From VRUE01 sp963742535 (lineage in GTDB: Bacteria; Actinomycetota; Thermoleophilia; Solirubrobacterales; 70-9): DNA of 64,000 nucleotides. The notes under the pieces were generated by a model that saw only the letters and a list, made by a program, of their open reading frames with translations, did not search any database and was not told the origin of the DNA. Made by a program: the position numbers and the translations under genes. This document shows, one piece after another, positions 1 through 7,759 of this stretch (the first letter of the stretch is position 1; each line of letters starts with the position of its first letter). Location: positions 2,170,001 to 2,234,000 of the forward strand of contig CAVUMC010000002.1 in the NCBI GenBank assembly GCA_963742535.1, written 5' to 3'.

Positions 1-736
1 GTGTGACGTCATCGTCTTCGGCGACGCAATAGAGGATGGGGATGGCGATGCGACGGGCCTTTCGGAGCAACCGGTAGGGCGGCTCGAGGATGACGCGGGC
101 GCACGCTTCATTGCGCCAGGTTGAGCCCGGCGGCGTCACCTGCCCGAAGCCACTCAGGACCTGAGGAGTGCTGATCACCGCGCCCGATCCGGGCAGCCCG
201 GCGGCGGGAACGAGGTATGGCTCGCTGCGCCACAGCGCTCGCAGGCCGTCACGCGTTCCAGCCAGGGTGAGGCGGGCCAGGTGGGAGAAGCCGCCGATGT
301 GCAGGACCGTTCGCTGGGTGTCGACGACCGGGGCGACGCAGATCGCCGCGCTTAGCCCCGGCTCGGCAAGGGCCAGCGACTGGACGTGTGCGCCGCCGAA
401 CGAATACCCCCAGAGCGCAATGCGGTCCGTATCGATCCAGTCGAGCGAGCGAGCGAAGGCAAGCGCGGCGCGCACGTCATCGCGCTGCCGGCGGGGGCTG
501 GCCAACTGGCGCGGCTTGCCGCCGCTGTCACCGAAGCAGCGATAGTCGAAAGCGAGCGTGGCGATGCCGGCGGCCGCGAAGCGCTCGCCGAAGGTAGCCA
601 GGCCCTGGTCGCGCACGCACGAGAATCCTGTGGCCATGACCACACAGGGAAGCTGCCTGGCCGCACCCTCGGGCCGGAAAAGCCAGGCGGCGCATCGCTC
701 GCCGCCGGACGCGAACTCGACGTCCTCCCGCTCCAC
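1..736 (-). CDS. Alpha/beta hydrolase, 3' end cut by window edge
   Basis: Reading the minus strand from a GTG at 736 gives an open frame of 245 codons that runs off the left edge. It carries the nucleophile elbow GYSFGG, preceded by a conserved run including FDYRCFGDSGG, as in dienelactone-hydrolase and YcjY-like alpha/beta hydrolases. The elbow Ser is the expected nucleophile. The last visible residues (PILYCVAEDDD) match the strand that normally bears the catalytic Asp; the His would lie outside. No signal peptide is visible, so it is probably cytoplasmic. The substrate cannot be told. It diverges from the bolA gene, with 46 bp between the starts. The GTG start is the first acceptable one in frame, and no clear ribosome site precedes it. 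Confidence 0.8.
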   Translation of the reverse strand, partial: MEREDVEFASGGERCAAWLFRPEGAARQLPCVVMATGFSCVRDQGLATFGERFAAAGIATLAFDYRCFGDSGGKPRQLASPRRQRDDVRAALAFARSLDWIDTDRIALWGYSFGGAHVQSLALAEPGLSAAICVAPVVDTQRTVLHIGGFSHLARLTLAGTRDGLRALWRSEPYLVPAAGLPGSGAVISTPQVLSGFGQVTPPGSTWRNEACARVILEPPYRLLRKARRIAIPILYCVAEDDDVT

Positions 737-782
737 GGAGCGATCATAGGGGCCGGGTTCGTAGAATCGAGCAATCGCGGAT

Positions 783-1007
783 TTGACAGAGATCAAGCAG
801 ATGATCGAGGCGGCGCTGCCGGGCTCGAGCGTCGAGGTAGTCGACGAAACCGGAACCGGCGATCACCTGCGGGCGACCGTGGAGTCGAGCCAGTTCCAGG
901 GCCTCAGCCGTATCGCCCAGCACCGACTGGTCAAGGCCGCGGTGAAGGCGCGCTTCGACGACGGCACGATCCACGCGCTCTCGGTGAAGACCGAGCTGCC
1001 CGGGTAG
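783..1007 (+). CDS. BolA family protein
   Basis: This 74-residue protein has the compact BolA fold pattern: an N-terminal helix (MTEIKQMIEAALPG), a variable loop, then the conserved core FQGLSRIAQHRLVKAAVK and a C-terminal strand IHALSVKTELPG. BolA proteins bind CGFS monothiol glutaredoxins and help in iron-sulfur cluster trafficking and iron sensing. The next gene, 13 bp downstream, encodes exactly such a glutaredoxin, so the two are likely co-transcribed and form a heterocomplex. The start is TTG, which gives the normal BolA length. Confidence 0.88.
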   Translation: MTEIKQMIEAALPGSSVEVVDETGTGDHLRATVESSQFQGLSRIAQHRLVKAAVKARFDDGTIHALSVKTELPG

Positions 1008-1020
1008 CTAGTCTGTGGCC

Positions 1021-1401
1021 ATGGCCGACGCCGAACTGAAGCAAAAGGTCGAAGAGCTGATCGCCGCCAACCCGGTGCTGCTCTTCATGAAGGGCACGCC
1101 CGAAATGCCGCGTTGCGGCTTCTCGATGCGGGTAGTGCAGGTGCTTGATTCGATGGACGTCGAGTACGGCGCGATCGACGTGCTGCCTGCCCTGCAGCCG
1201 CTGCGCGAAGTCACCACTGAGATCTCCGACTGGCAGACCTTCCCGCAGCTCTACGTCAACGGCGAGCTCGTTGGCGGCGCCGACATCGTCGAGGAGATGT
1301 TCGACTCCGGCGAGCTGGGCCAAGCGCTGGGCGTCGAGCAGCCCGAGGCAGCACCAGCCGCCGCGCCCCCGGCGCAGTCACCGCCTCTTCAGATCGAATA
1401 A
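1021..1401 (+). CDS. grxD: Monothiol glutaredoxin, Grx4/GrxD type
   Basis: A 126-residue protein with the Grx4 hallmarks in order: LLFMKGTPEMPRCGFS with the single active-site Cys in CGFS (about residue 30), the WQTFPQLYVNGELVGG segment with the cis-Pro and glutathione-binding GG, and the helix following DIVEEM. Such proteins coordinate a glutathione-ligated [2Fe-2S] cluster and pass it on. The C-terminus has an Ala/Pro-rich tail of about 20 residues that is not part of the core fold. It follows bolA closely. ATG at 1021 is preferred over an in-frame GTG at 1015. Confidence 0.9.
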   Translation: MADAELKQKVEELIAANPVLLFMKGTPEMPRCGFSMRVVQVLDSMDVEYGAIDVLPALQPLREVTTEISDWQTFPQLYVNGELVGGADIVEEMFDSGELGQALGVEQPEAAPAAAPPAQSPPLQIE

Positions 1402-1413
1402 CGCGTAGCCGAC

Positions 1414-1439
1414 ATTGACCACCCTCTGGTGGGGTCAAT
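1414..1439. terminator. Hairpin between convergent genes
   Basis: The arms ATTGACC and GGTCAAT enclose an inner ACC/GGT pairing with extra G residues on the right side. The hairpin sits in the 57-bp gap between the converging glutaredoxin and A-type carrier genes and could terminate both. There is no long T run, so intrinsic termination is only plausible. Confidence 0.4.
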
Positions 1440-1458
1440 CTCCGATGCGCGGTGGAAG

Positions 1459-1845
1459 TTAGACCGCTGCGTGCTCGGCGGCGTCGTCCTTCACCTGGAA
1501 GGAAGAGCCGCAACCGCAGGCCGCGACGACGTTGGGGTTGTTGACCTGGAAGCCCGCGCCCTGCAGGCCTTCCACGTAGTCGACCTCGGAGCCGAAGACG
1601 AACTGCATGCTCACTTTGTCGACGATCACCGAGACGCCGTCGACCTCGAAGATGTTGTCGTCGTCCTTGGCCTTGTCAAAGGCGAGCGCGTACTGGAAGC
1701 CTGAGCAGCCGCCACCCCGCACCGCGACCCGAAGGGCCTGCCCCTCAGAGCCTGTTTGTCCGCCAAGTAGCTCGGCAATCTTCCCCGCCGCCTTGTCGGT
1801 CAGGGAGATTGCTGCCTGCGGCGTATCGCTGGTTGCCTCAGTCAC
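1459..1845 (-). CDS. A-type iron-sulfur carrier (HesB/IscA/ErpA)
   Basis: The protein (128 residues from the GTG at 1845) has the three-cysteine pattern of A-type carriers: one Cys in RGGGCSGFQY and two in the C-terminal ACGCGSSF. These bind Fe or an Fe-S cluster for delivery to apoproteins. The fold core starts at ISLTDKAAGKI. The frame is open up to 1887, but the additional residues are not family-like, so the start VTEATSD at 1845 is preferred. It faces the bolA-glutaredoxin pair, giving three iron-sulfur-related genes within 1.1 kb. Confidence 0.88.
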   Translation of the reverse strand: MTEATSDTPQAAISLTDKAAGKIAELLGGQTGSEGQALRVAVRGGGCSGFQYALAFDKAKDDDNIFEVDGVSVIVDKVSMQFVFGSEVDYVEGLQGAGFQVNNPNVVAACGCGSSFQVKDDAAEHAAV

Positions 1846-1899
1846 TTCACAAAGTGTAGCGAGCGATGGACCCTCAAAGCCGATCACCGGTCGTTAATC

Positions 1900-1917
1900 G
1901 GTCAGGTCTAACTGACC
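1900..1917. promoter_or_regulatory. Inverted repeat between divergent iscA-like and degV genes
   Basis: GGTCAG and CTGACC are perfect 6-bp arms around a 6-nt centre in the 98-bp divergent promoter region. The site is 27 bp upstream of the probable TTG start of the DegV gene. It could be an operator or an RNA hairpin in the degV leader. No regulator can be assigned. Confidence 0.35.
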
Positions 1918-1943
1918 AGAGGCTTCTGCGAGAATCGAACCGC

Positions 1944-2819
1944 TTGAATTCTTCAGCCGAAACTGCGGTCGTCTGTGACACGACGGCCTACCTGCCGAGC
2001 GAGTTGGTCGCCGAGCGGGGGATCAAGACGATCAGCCTCTACGTCGCGGTCGACGACCACCAGGAGGCTGAGTCGGAGATCGCCGATTACGCCGGCTTCT
2101 ACGAGCGGTTGCGCGCCTCCGAAAGCGGAGCGACGACTTCGCAGCCTTCGATCGGGGACTTTCTCTCGGTCTACGAGCCGATCCTCGATGAAGGCCGGGA
2201 AATCATCTCGATTCACATCTCGGCCGGCATCTCCGGAACCTTTGAGGCCGCCAACCAAGCCCGTCAGCACTTGATCGATGAGGGCAAGGAGGGCGAGCGG
2301 ATCGTCCTCTTCGACTCGCGCTCCGCCTGCGGCGGAATGGGCCTGCCGGTTCTCGCCGCCTCGGGGGCGGCTCGAGCCGGGGGGGACGCGGAGGCCTGTC
2401 TCGCCCGCGCCGAGCAGGCGCGCCAAGAGCTGAAGATGTGGTTTGCGATCGACACGCTCGAGTACCTGCGGCGGGGCGGTCGCATCGGTGGCGCCCGCGC
2501 CTGGATCGGCTCGGCGCTGAAGATCAAGCCGATCCTCACCCTGGAGGAGGAGATCACCCCGGTTGAGCGCGTTCGCACTCGCGCCCGCTCGATTGAGCGT
2601 CTGCGCGGCTACGCCCGCCAGCGCCACGAGACTGGCCTCGACGGCTGGGTGATCCAGCACATCCAGGATCCCGAGGCCGCCTCGGCCCTGGCCGACGACT
2701 GCCGTGAGATCTTCGGCTGCGAGGCCGTCTTCATCGATGAGATCGGGCCGGTGATCGGCGCCCACGTCGGACCCGGCCTGCTCGGCGTCGGCAGCGTCTC
2801 GAAGGAAGTATTGAGCTGA
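1944..2819 (+). CDS. DegV family (fatty acid-binding) protein
   Basis: DegV proteins bind a single fatty acid; in Gram-positive bacteria FakB members present it to a kinase (FakA). The N-terminus has the DegV opening TAVVCDTTAYLPSELV, then SQPSIGDFLSVYEPI (ligand pocket with the conserved TSQPS segment), ISAGISGTFEAANQA, FDSRSACGGMGLPVLAA, and YLRRGGRIGGARAWIGSALKIKPIL, all typical. The length from TTG 1944 is 291 residues, normal for the family. The frame is open from 1866, but the extra 26 residues are not conserved-looking. No FakA homologue lies nearby. Confidence 0.88.
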   Translation: MNSSAETAVVCDTTAYLPSELVAERGIKTISLYVAVDDHQEAESEIADYAGFYERLRASESGATTSQPSIGDFLSVYEPILDEGREIISIHISAGISGTFEAANQARQHLIDEGKEGERIVLFDSRSACGGMGLPVLAASGAARAGGDAEACLARAEQARQELKMWFAIDTLEYLRRGGRIGGARAWIGSALKIKPILTLEEEITPVERVRTRARSIERLRGYARQRHETGLDGWVIQHIQDPEAASALADDCREIFGCEAVFIDEIGPVIGAHVGPGLLGVGSVSKEVLS

Positions 2820-2826
2820 GGCGCCG

Positions 2827-5160
2827 TTAGGCGCGGATGCCTTCGCGCGGGTTCTCCCGCGGTACCGGCTGCGGCTTGAGGCGGACGGGGGCAGTGGAGA
2901 GGGCCTGCACCCGCAGGTCACTCCAGGTGAGCCCTTCGCGGACCAGGGCCGGTAGGCCCAACCCCACAGCGGTGGCGATCTCGACCGCCTGCAGGATCAC
3001 GCCGTAGGCAAGGGCGTCGGCGGTGCTGATGCCGAAGCCGGAATGGAGGACGCTGATCACGGCGAGCTGGAAGACACCGATGTTGGAGGGGGTGGCGGGA
3101 ACCACGGCAGTGACGTTGACCGCAAAGAGCACGGCTGCCGCCGCACCGATACCTGCCTGATGGTTCAGTCCGAGCGCCGCCAGCAGCGCCCAGCAGGCGG
3201 CAAGCTGAATTGCCCAGGCGCCCAGCTGAGCGGCGGTGGCTGCGGCGCCGCGGCGCGGGTTGCGAAAGATTTTCAGGCCCGCCCGCACCTGGAGCAGGGC
3301 CCCATGCAAGGCGGTGCCGAGCCGGGCGAGGCGGCCGTTGCCGTTACGTCGCATCAGCGGCGGGCCAAGCAGGACGACGAGCAGTAGCAGCAAGGGCACG
3401 AAGCTGAAGGCGAAGAGCTTCTGGGTGTTGGAGTGGAAGAGGTCGGTGGTGGAGACGATGATTACGCCCAGCATCGCCAGGGCAACGAGGTTGAGGATGG
3501 TCTGCGAGACCACGGTGCCGAGCAGTACCGGGAAGGTTTCGCGCATGCGACCGATTCGCCGCGCCAGCGACATCGCACGGGCTGGCTCACCGAGACGGGC
3601 CGGCAGTGTCGCCGACATCAGCACGCCGATCATCGTCGCCGAGGTGACGTCGCGGCGGCGCACGGGCCGGTTCGGCAGCGCCGCCCGCACGATCCAGTAC
3701 CAGGAGGCGGCGCGGAAGAAGAGCGAGAGCGCCATCAGCGCGCAGGCGACCAGGACCCAGGTGAGGTCGGAGCGGACGATGCTTTCGACCACGTTGTCGA
3801 TGCCGATCTTCTGTGCCGCGAGAGCGGTCAGGCCAAGGCCGGTGACGCCGGCGGCGACGAGGCCGACGCGGCGGGCGATCTTGCGCTTGCGCTTGGCCGG
3901 CTGCGCGGGGGCGGGATCGAGCGAGGCGAGTCGTTGCGGCGGGCTCGGCGGCAGGCCGTCGGCGGGTCGGATGCCAGTCCAGTGGGCGGCGCGCTCGAGT
4001 GACCCGGATGGCGCCGGCACCGCGATCGCGCGCTCGTAGACCGCCGTTATCCGGTCGGCCACGTGGGGCCAGGCGTAACGCTCGGCGCTCTGTCGGGCCT
4101 GGCGGCCCATCGCCGCCAGGCGATCGCGCTCGTGGTGCGCGCGCTGCAGCTCCTCGGCGAGCCGCTGGGCGTCGCCCGGCGGCACCAGCACCCCGTCGAC
4201 GCCGTCTGTGACGACGTCGCTGTAGCCGGCGATGGCCGAGGCGATCGCCGGGGTGCCGGCGGCAAAAGCCTCTGTCAGCACCATGCCGAAGCTCTCGCCG
4301 GAGAGCGAGGGCGCGCAGAGCACGTCAGCCTCGTGCAGGGCCTGATGCAGGGCCTCGCCGGAAACCCGACCGCGTACATCGATGAAGCGCATGGTGTCGG
4401 GATCGGCCAGGTAACGCAGCACGTCCTCACGCTCGGCGCCGATCACGGTGAGGCGGCTGGGCACGTGCTCGACCAGGGCACCAAAGGCGGCGAGCAGGAT
4501 CGGCAGGCCCTTGCGCTCCTCCGGGCGGCCGACGAAAACCACGTGCAACTCCTCGCCGGGCTGCTTCGGGCCACTCGGAGCGGCGGCGACGTCAACCCCG
4601 TTGGGGATCACCTCGTAATGGCCTCCGAACCAGCGCCGGCCGGTCCAGGCGGCCGCCTCGGAAACGGCGATGCGGGCGGAAAGGCGGTTGAGCATGCGCC
4701 GGGCACCGAGCACGCTGGCGGTGTAGTTGGGCGCCGGCCGGGTCGAGTAGGCGTGGAAGGTGCCGATGACGGGGACGTCGGAGGCGAGCGCGGCGTTCCA
4801 GCCGACCAGTGGCACCAGTGGCTCGTGGACGTGGACGATGTCGAAATTGCCCCGGCTCAACTCGCGCCGCGGAGCGAGCGCGCCGCCGACTGGGAACGGG
4901 GCGAGGTTTGAGATCGCCCCGTTCGAAGGGAAGCCCGCCGTGCGGCCGAGTGGGATCAGGTAGTCGGCGAGCTCCCGCTCCTCGGGCGCGGCACGGTGCA
5001 GCGCCCGGCTGATGCGACCGGGGGGGTCAAAGGGGGCAAGCACACGAACGTGGTGACCGCGACCGAGAAACTCCTCGGCAAGCGCCTCCACGTGCCGGTT
5101 CACGCCGCCCTGATAAGACCAGGAATATGGCGAGACAAGTGCAATCCGCACGTGTCTCAC
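2827..5160 (-). CDS. PimA-like glycosyltransferase fused to LPG-synthase-type membrane domain
   Basis: A two-part protein of about 777 residues. Residues 1-390 form a GT-B family 4 glycosyltransferase: RIALVSPYSWSYQGGVNRHV at the N-terminus is the PimA signature; HVHEPLVP follows, and the donor site includes VFVGRPEERKGL and ESFGMVLTEAFAAGTPAIAS (E-x7-E motif). After a basic Pro-rich linker (KRKRKIARR), residues 435-755 hold about eight hydrophobic segments of the lysylphosphatidylglycerol synthase/AglD-type transmembrane family (flippase-like). PimA-type enzymes mannosylate phosphatidylinositol at the inner membrane face. The fusion suggests one protein both makes and moves or anchors a glycolipid. 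The start may be GTG 5160 or GTG 5151, the latter giving a canonical MRIALVSPYS. Confidence 0.85.
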   Translation of the reverse strand: MRHVRIALVSPYSWSYQGGVNRHVEALAEEFLGRGHHVRVLAPFDPPGRISRALHRAAPEERELADYLIPLGRTAGFPSNGAISNLAPFPVGGALAPRRELSRGNFDIVHVHEPLVPLVGWNAALASDVPVIGTFHAYSTRPAPNYTASVLGARRMLNRLSARIAVSEAAAWTGRRWFGGHYEVIPNGVDVAAAPSGPKQPGEELHVVFVGRPEERKGLPILLAAFGALVEHVPSRLTVIGAEREDVLRYLADPDTMRFIDVRGRVSGEALHQALHEADVLCAPSLSGESFGMVLTEAFAAGTPAIASAIAGYSDVVTDGVDGVLVPPGDAQRLAEELQRAHHERDRLAAMGRQARQSAERYAWPHVADRITAVYERAIAVPAPSGSLERAAHWTGIRPADGLPPSPPQRLASLDPAPAQPAKRKRKIARRVGLVAAGVTGLGLTALAAQKIGIDNVVESIVRSDLTWVLVACALMALSLFFRAASWYWIVRAALPNRPVRRRDVTSATMIGVLMSATLPARLGEPARAMSLARRIGRMRETFPVLLGTVVSQTILNLVALAMLGVIIVSTTDLFHSNTQKLFAFSFVPLLLLLVVLLGPPLMRRNGNGRLARLGTALHGALLQVRAGLKIFRNPRRGAAATAAQLGAWAIQLAACWALLAALGLNHQAGIGAAAAVLFAVNVTAVVPATPSNIGVFQLAVISVLHSGFGISTADALAYGVILQAVEIATAVGLGLPALVREGLTWSDLRVQALSTAPVRLKPQPVPRENPREGIRA

Positions 5161-5198
5161 AGGGTAATTGATTCCTCAGCCGTGATTCCGCGCGTTCC

Positions 5199-7037
5199 TC
5201 ATGCAGAGCGCTCACTCCACGCATAGGCGAGGAAGACGAGCAGATAGGCCGTGCCGATCTCCAGCAACAGGGCACCCGAGTCGTTGGCGAGAGTGCCGAT
5301 GATGGTCGCCGCGACAGCGCCGATAAGGCCCGCGCGCAGGGCGGGGAAAGGCCGTAGCCAAGAGCCAATGCGATCCCGCCGCAGGTAGGCGACGAGGGCA
5401 GCGGCGGCGACAATGGGAAGGAAGAAGAGAACGATCGGTCGTACGAAGCTGTGCGCCGACAGCTGCAGCCGCCGCTGGGCGACGTCGGCAAGGTCGCCGA
5501 GGCCGCCGGCGTCGAGCACCGAGCGGGTGAGGTGGGCATTGGCGCCCGAGACGAGGTCGACCAGCGCGATTAGCGCCAAGACCGCAAGCGGCGCAGCGAT
5601 AGCCAGGAGGATTCCACGGCGTCGGGAGCCGGCGATTGCCGCGGCGGCGACGGCGCCCCCGACCGGCAGCACGATCGCCGCACCGACGTCGGCGCCGAAG
5701 CGCCCGGCGGCAAAGACCCCAGCCGAGACCAGCGCCACGACTAGAAAGGCGATGGCGGCGGCGCGACCGGTGAGTCTGGTGAAGGCAGTGAGGGTTGCGC
5801 CGGTTCCAGCGACAACGAGAACGCCGAGCAGAGCCTCGATCTCGTTGCCGATCCCGTAAAAGCGCACCCCCAGGCCGGGGTTGGGTCCCAGTAGCGAGAG
5901 CGAGATCAGCGGCGAGCCGGCGACTACGTCGATCGCGTAGGCGAGAACGACGAGGCCGGATGCCACGGAGAGTGCCCGCAGGCCGCCGAGGACGAAGAGG
6001 GTTACCGCAGCTAGCAGCGGGGCCCCGAACATGACCAGCAGCTGTTCCGCTTCCTGCCCCCCTTCGAGCGCGGCGCCGACGAGCAGGAGCAGCGGCAGGT
6101 AGATGATCGAGAGCCCCAGCAGCCGCACAGCCACTCCCTCGACCCGCTGCGCGCCAACTAGCGCCGCCAGTCCGAAGACGACGATCCAAGCCAGCAGGCT
6201 GATCCCAATCACCGGCCCGCGCCGCGAAGAGATCACGCTCATCCGCTTCCCCAGCGCTTCGATCCCGGCGACGTCGACCGACCCCTCCGACCGAATCGCC
6301 TGCCCCGACATCTGCGACGGCACCGCGATCCCAAGCCGTCCCAAAATCGTCGGCGCCACATCGGTCGAAAGCACGTACCCATCCGTCCGCGTGCTGTCCG
6401 AGGTGAGGTCACCCGCGAACCCGCGCCCCGCGAACCCAATAGCCAACGCATGATTCTTCTCCGGCGGCGCCCTCCCAATCGCAACCAGGAGGTCATTCCC
6501 CTGCAAGCCCCGCACCAGCCGCGCCAAACCTTTTAGCCCCACCGACTGGACCCTGCACTCCTGCTGGTGTTCGGCAAGAGTCGCGGCCAGTAGCCCGGGA
6601 ACGATCTCCGCCGGCGCCGACTCCGCCCGTTCAACCACCGCTTCCGAGTAACCCGGCCCGCAGATCCCCCCGCCCACATCCCGAGGAAGCTCCGCGCCAT
6701 AGAGCGAGTCAAACACCCGATTCCCTTGACTTACGTCGAGGTAGGTCTGCTCCGCCGGCACGCTCCCCAGTCCGGCACTCATCAACCCCGGCGCCAGCCC
6801 AACCTTCGCAAGCTGACCAACCGTCGTGCCCTCAGGAAGCAACGCCACGGTCACTTGGGTTGACGACCCTTTCGACCCTGTGAGCGGCGATCGGGTGGGG
6901 GGTGAAGCGTCTTGTACTTTTTCGGCAGTCGGCTCTCGGACGGCGGCAGACGCTTCGCCGAAAAAGTTAAGCGAAACCCCCCACCCGATCGCCGCCACAA
7001 CGCCGACAGCTATCGTCACCCCAATGGCCGATCGCAC
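5199..7037 (-). CDS. Large polytopic membrane protein with phosphatase-like ectodomain
   Basis: I do not recognise a named family. The N-terminus has one membrane segment (AIGVTIAVGVVAAIGWGV), then about 230 extracytoplasmic residues that include STDVAPTILGRLGIAVP, a run resembling the C-terminal part of alkaline-phosphatase-superfamily domains (TD-APT-L-LG-P). No metal-binding Asp/Ser nucleophile set is evident, so the ectodomain is probably inactive or only distantly related. The C-terminal 320 residues are about ten hydrophobic helices. The neighbouring PimA-like fusion, 38 bp downstream on the same strand, suggests an envelope role. The start is uncertain (GTG 7037, GTG 7019 or further upstream), because the divergent HemQ gene starts at 7024 and the 5' ends overlap or abut. 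Confidence 0.72.
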   Translation of the reverse strand: MRSAIGVTIAVGVVAAIGWGVSLNFFGEASAAVREPTAEKVQDASPPTRSPLTGSKGSSTQVTVALLPEGTTVGQLAKVGLAPGLMSAGLGSVPAEQTYLDVSQGNRVFDSLYGAELPRDVGGGICGPGYSEAVVERAESAPAEIVPGLLAATLAEHQQECRVQSVGLKGLARLVRGLQGNDLLVAIGRAPPEKNHALAIGFAGRGFAGDLTSDSTRTDGYVLSTDVAPTILGRLGIAVPSQMSGQAIRSEGSVDVAGIEALGKRMSVISSRRGPVIGISLLAWIVVFGLAALVGAQRVEGVAVRLLGLSIIYLPLLLLVGAALEGGQEAEQLLVMFGAPLLAAVTLFVLGGLRALSVASGLVVLAYAIDVVAGSPLISLSLLGPNPGLGVRFYGIGNEIEALLGVLVVAGTGATLTAFTRLTGRAAAIAFLVVALVSAGVFAAGRFGADVGAAIVLPVGGAVAAAAIAGSRRRGILLAIAAPLAVLALIALVDLVSGANAHLTRSVLDAGGLGDLADVAQRRLQLSAHSFVRPIVLFFLPIVAAAALVAYLRRDRIGSWLRPFPALRAGLIGAVAATIIGTLANDSGALLLEIGTAYLLVFLAYAWSERSA

Positions 7038-7719
7038 TTTCGCCAAGTTCACAATGTTCAAGGTCGATCCCGCCTGGCGCCGCCTCGACGCCGACCAGCG
7101 CGCCGCCGACAAGCAGGAATTCCTCGCCGCCTGCGAGGACTTTGGGTTGGACCGCTCACTGCGCGCCTACTCAACCATAGGAACGCGTGGCGACGTCGAC
7201 CTGGTGCTGCTCAGTCAGAGCCCCAACCTCGACGACCTGCACACCTTCCACGTCGTGCTCGGGCAGAGCGGCCTGGCCAAGTGGATGGCGACGCCGCACT
7301 CGTTCCTCTCGATGACCAAACGCTCGCCTTACTCGGAGGAGAACGCGCGGCCGGAGATCTGCACCTCGGAGCGCAAGTACCTCTTTCTCTACCCGATGGT
7401 CAAGCAGCGCCGCTGGTACGGGCTGCCGCCCGAGGAGCGGGGGCGGATCATGAAAAGCCACATCGAAGTCGGCCGTCGTTACCCCGAGATCACGATCAAC
7501 ACGACTTATTCCTACGGCCTCGACGACCAGGAGTTCGTCGTCTGCTTCGAGGGCGACGAGCCGGGCGAATTCCTCGACCTCGTCAGCGAGCTGCGGCCGA
7601 CCGAGTCGAGCGAGTACACCGAGCGCGAGACCCCGATCTTCACCTGCGTGGCGCTCTCCGTGCGAAAGGCCCTGGACGCGCTGGACGGCGTGCCCAGCGC
7701 CGTCGCCGCGGGCGCGTAG
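7024..7719 (+). CDS. hemQ: Coproheme decarboxylase HemQ (chlorite dismutase family)
   Basis: HemQ oxidatively decarboxylates coproheme to heme b in the coproporphyrin-dependent pathway of Gram-positive bacteria. The 231-residue protein shows the family C-terminal half clearly: LYPMVKQRRWYGLPPEERG, then RIMKSHIEVGRRYPEI with the proximal heme-ligand His in the SH, NTTYSYGLDDQEFVVCFE and ESSEYTERETPIFTC. The catalytic Tyr expected in HemQ would lie in the YPMVKQRRWYG region. ATG 7024 abuts the 5' end of the divergent membrane-protein gene. Confidence 0.9.
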   Translation: MADRTFAKFTMFKVDPAWRRLDADQRAADKQEFLAACEDFGLDRSLRAYSTIGTRGDVDLVLLSQSPNLDDLHTFHVVLGQSGLAKWMATPHSFLSMTKRSPYSEENARPEICTSERKYLFLYPMVKQRRWYGLPPEERGRIMKSHIEVGRRYPEITINTTYSYGLDDQEFVVCFEGDEPGEFLDLVSELRPTESSEYTERETPIFTCVALSVRKALDALDGVPSAVAAGA

Positions 7720-7759
7720 GCGCCTGGCGGCCCGAGTTCCCTATTCTTTCGCGCTCGCC

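Noticed and set aside
386..1039. Plus-strand 217-codon frame at the left end
   Set aside because: It runs antisense to the alpha/beta hydrolase with its clear GYSFGG motif and across bolA in another frame.
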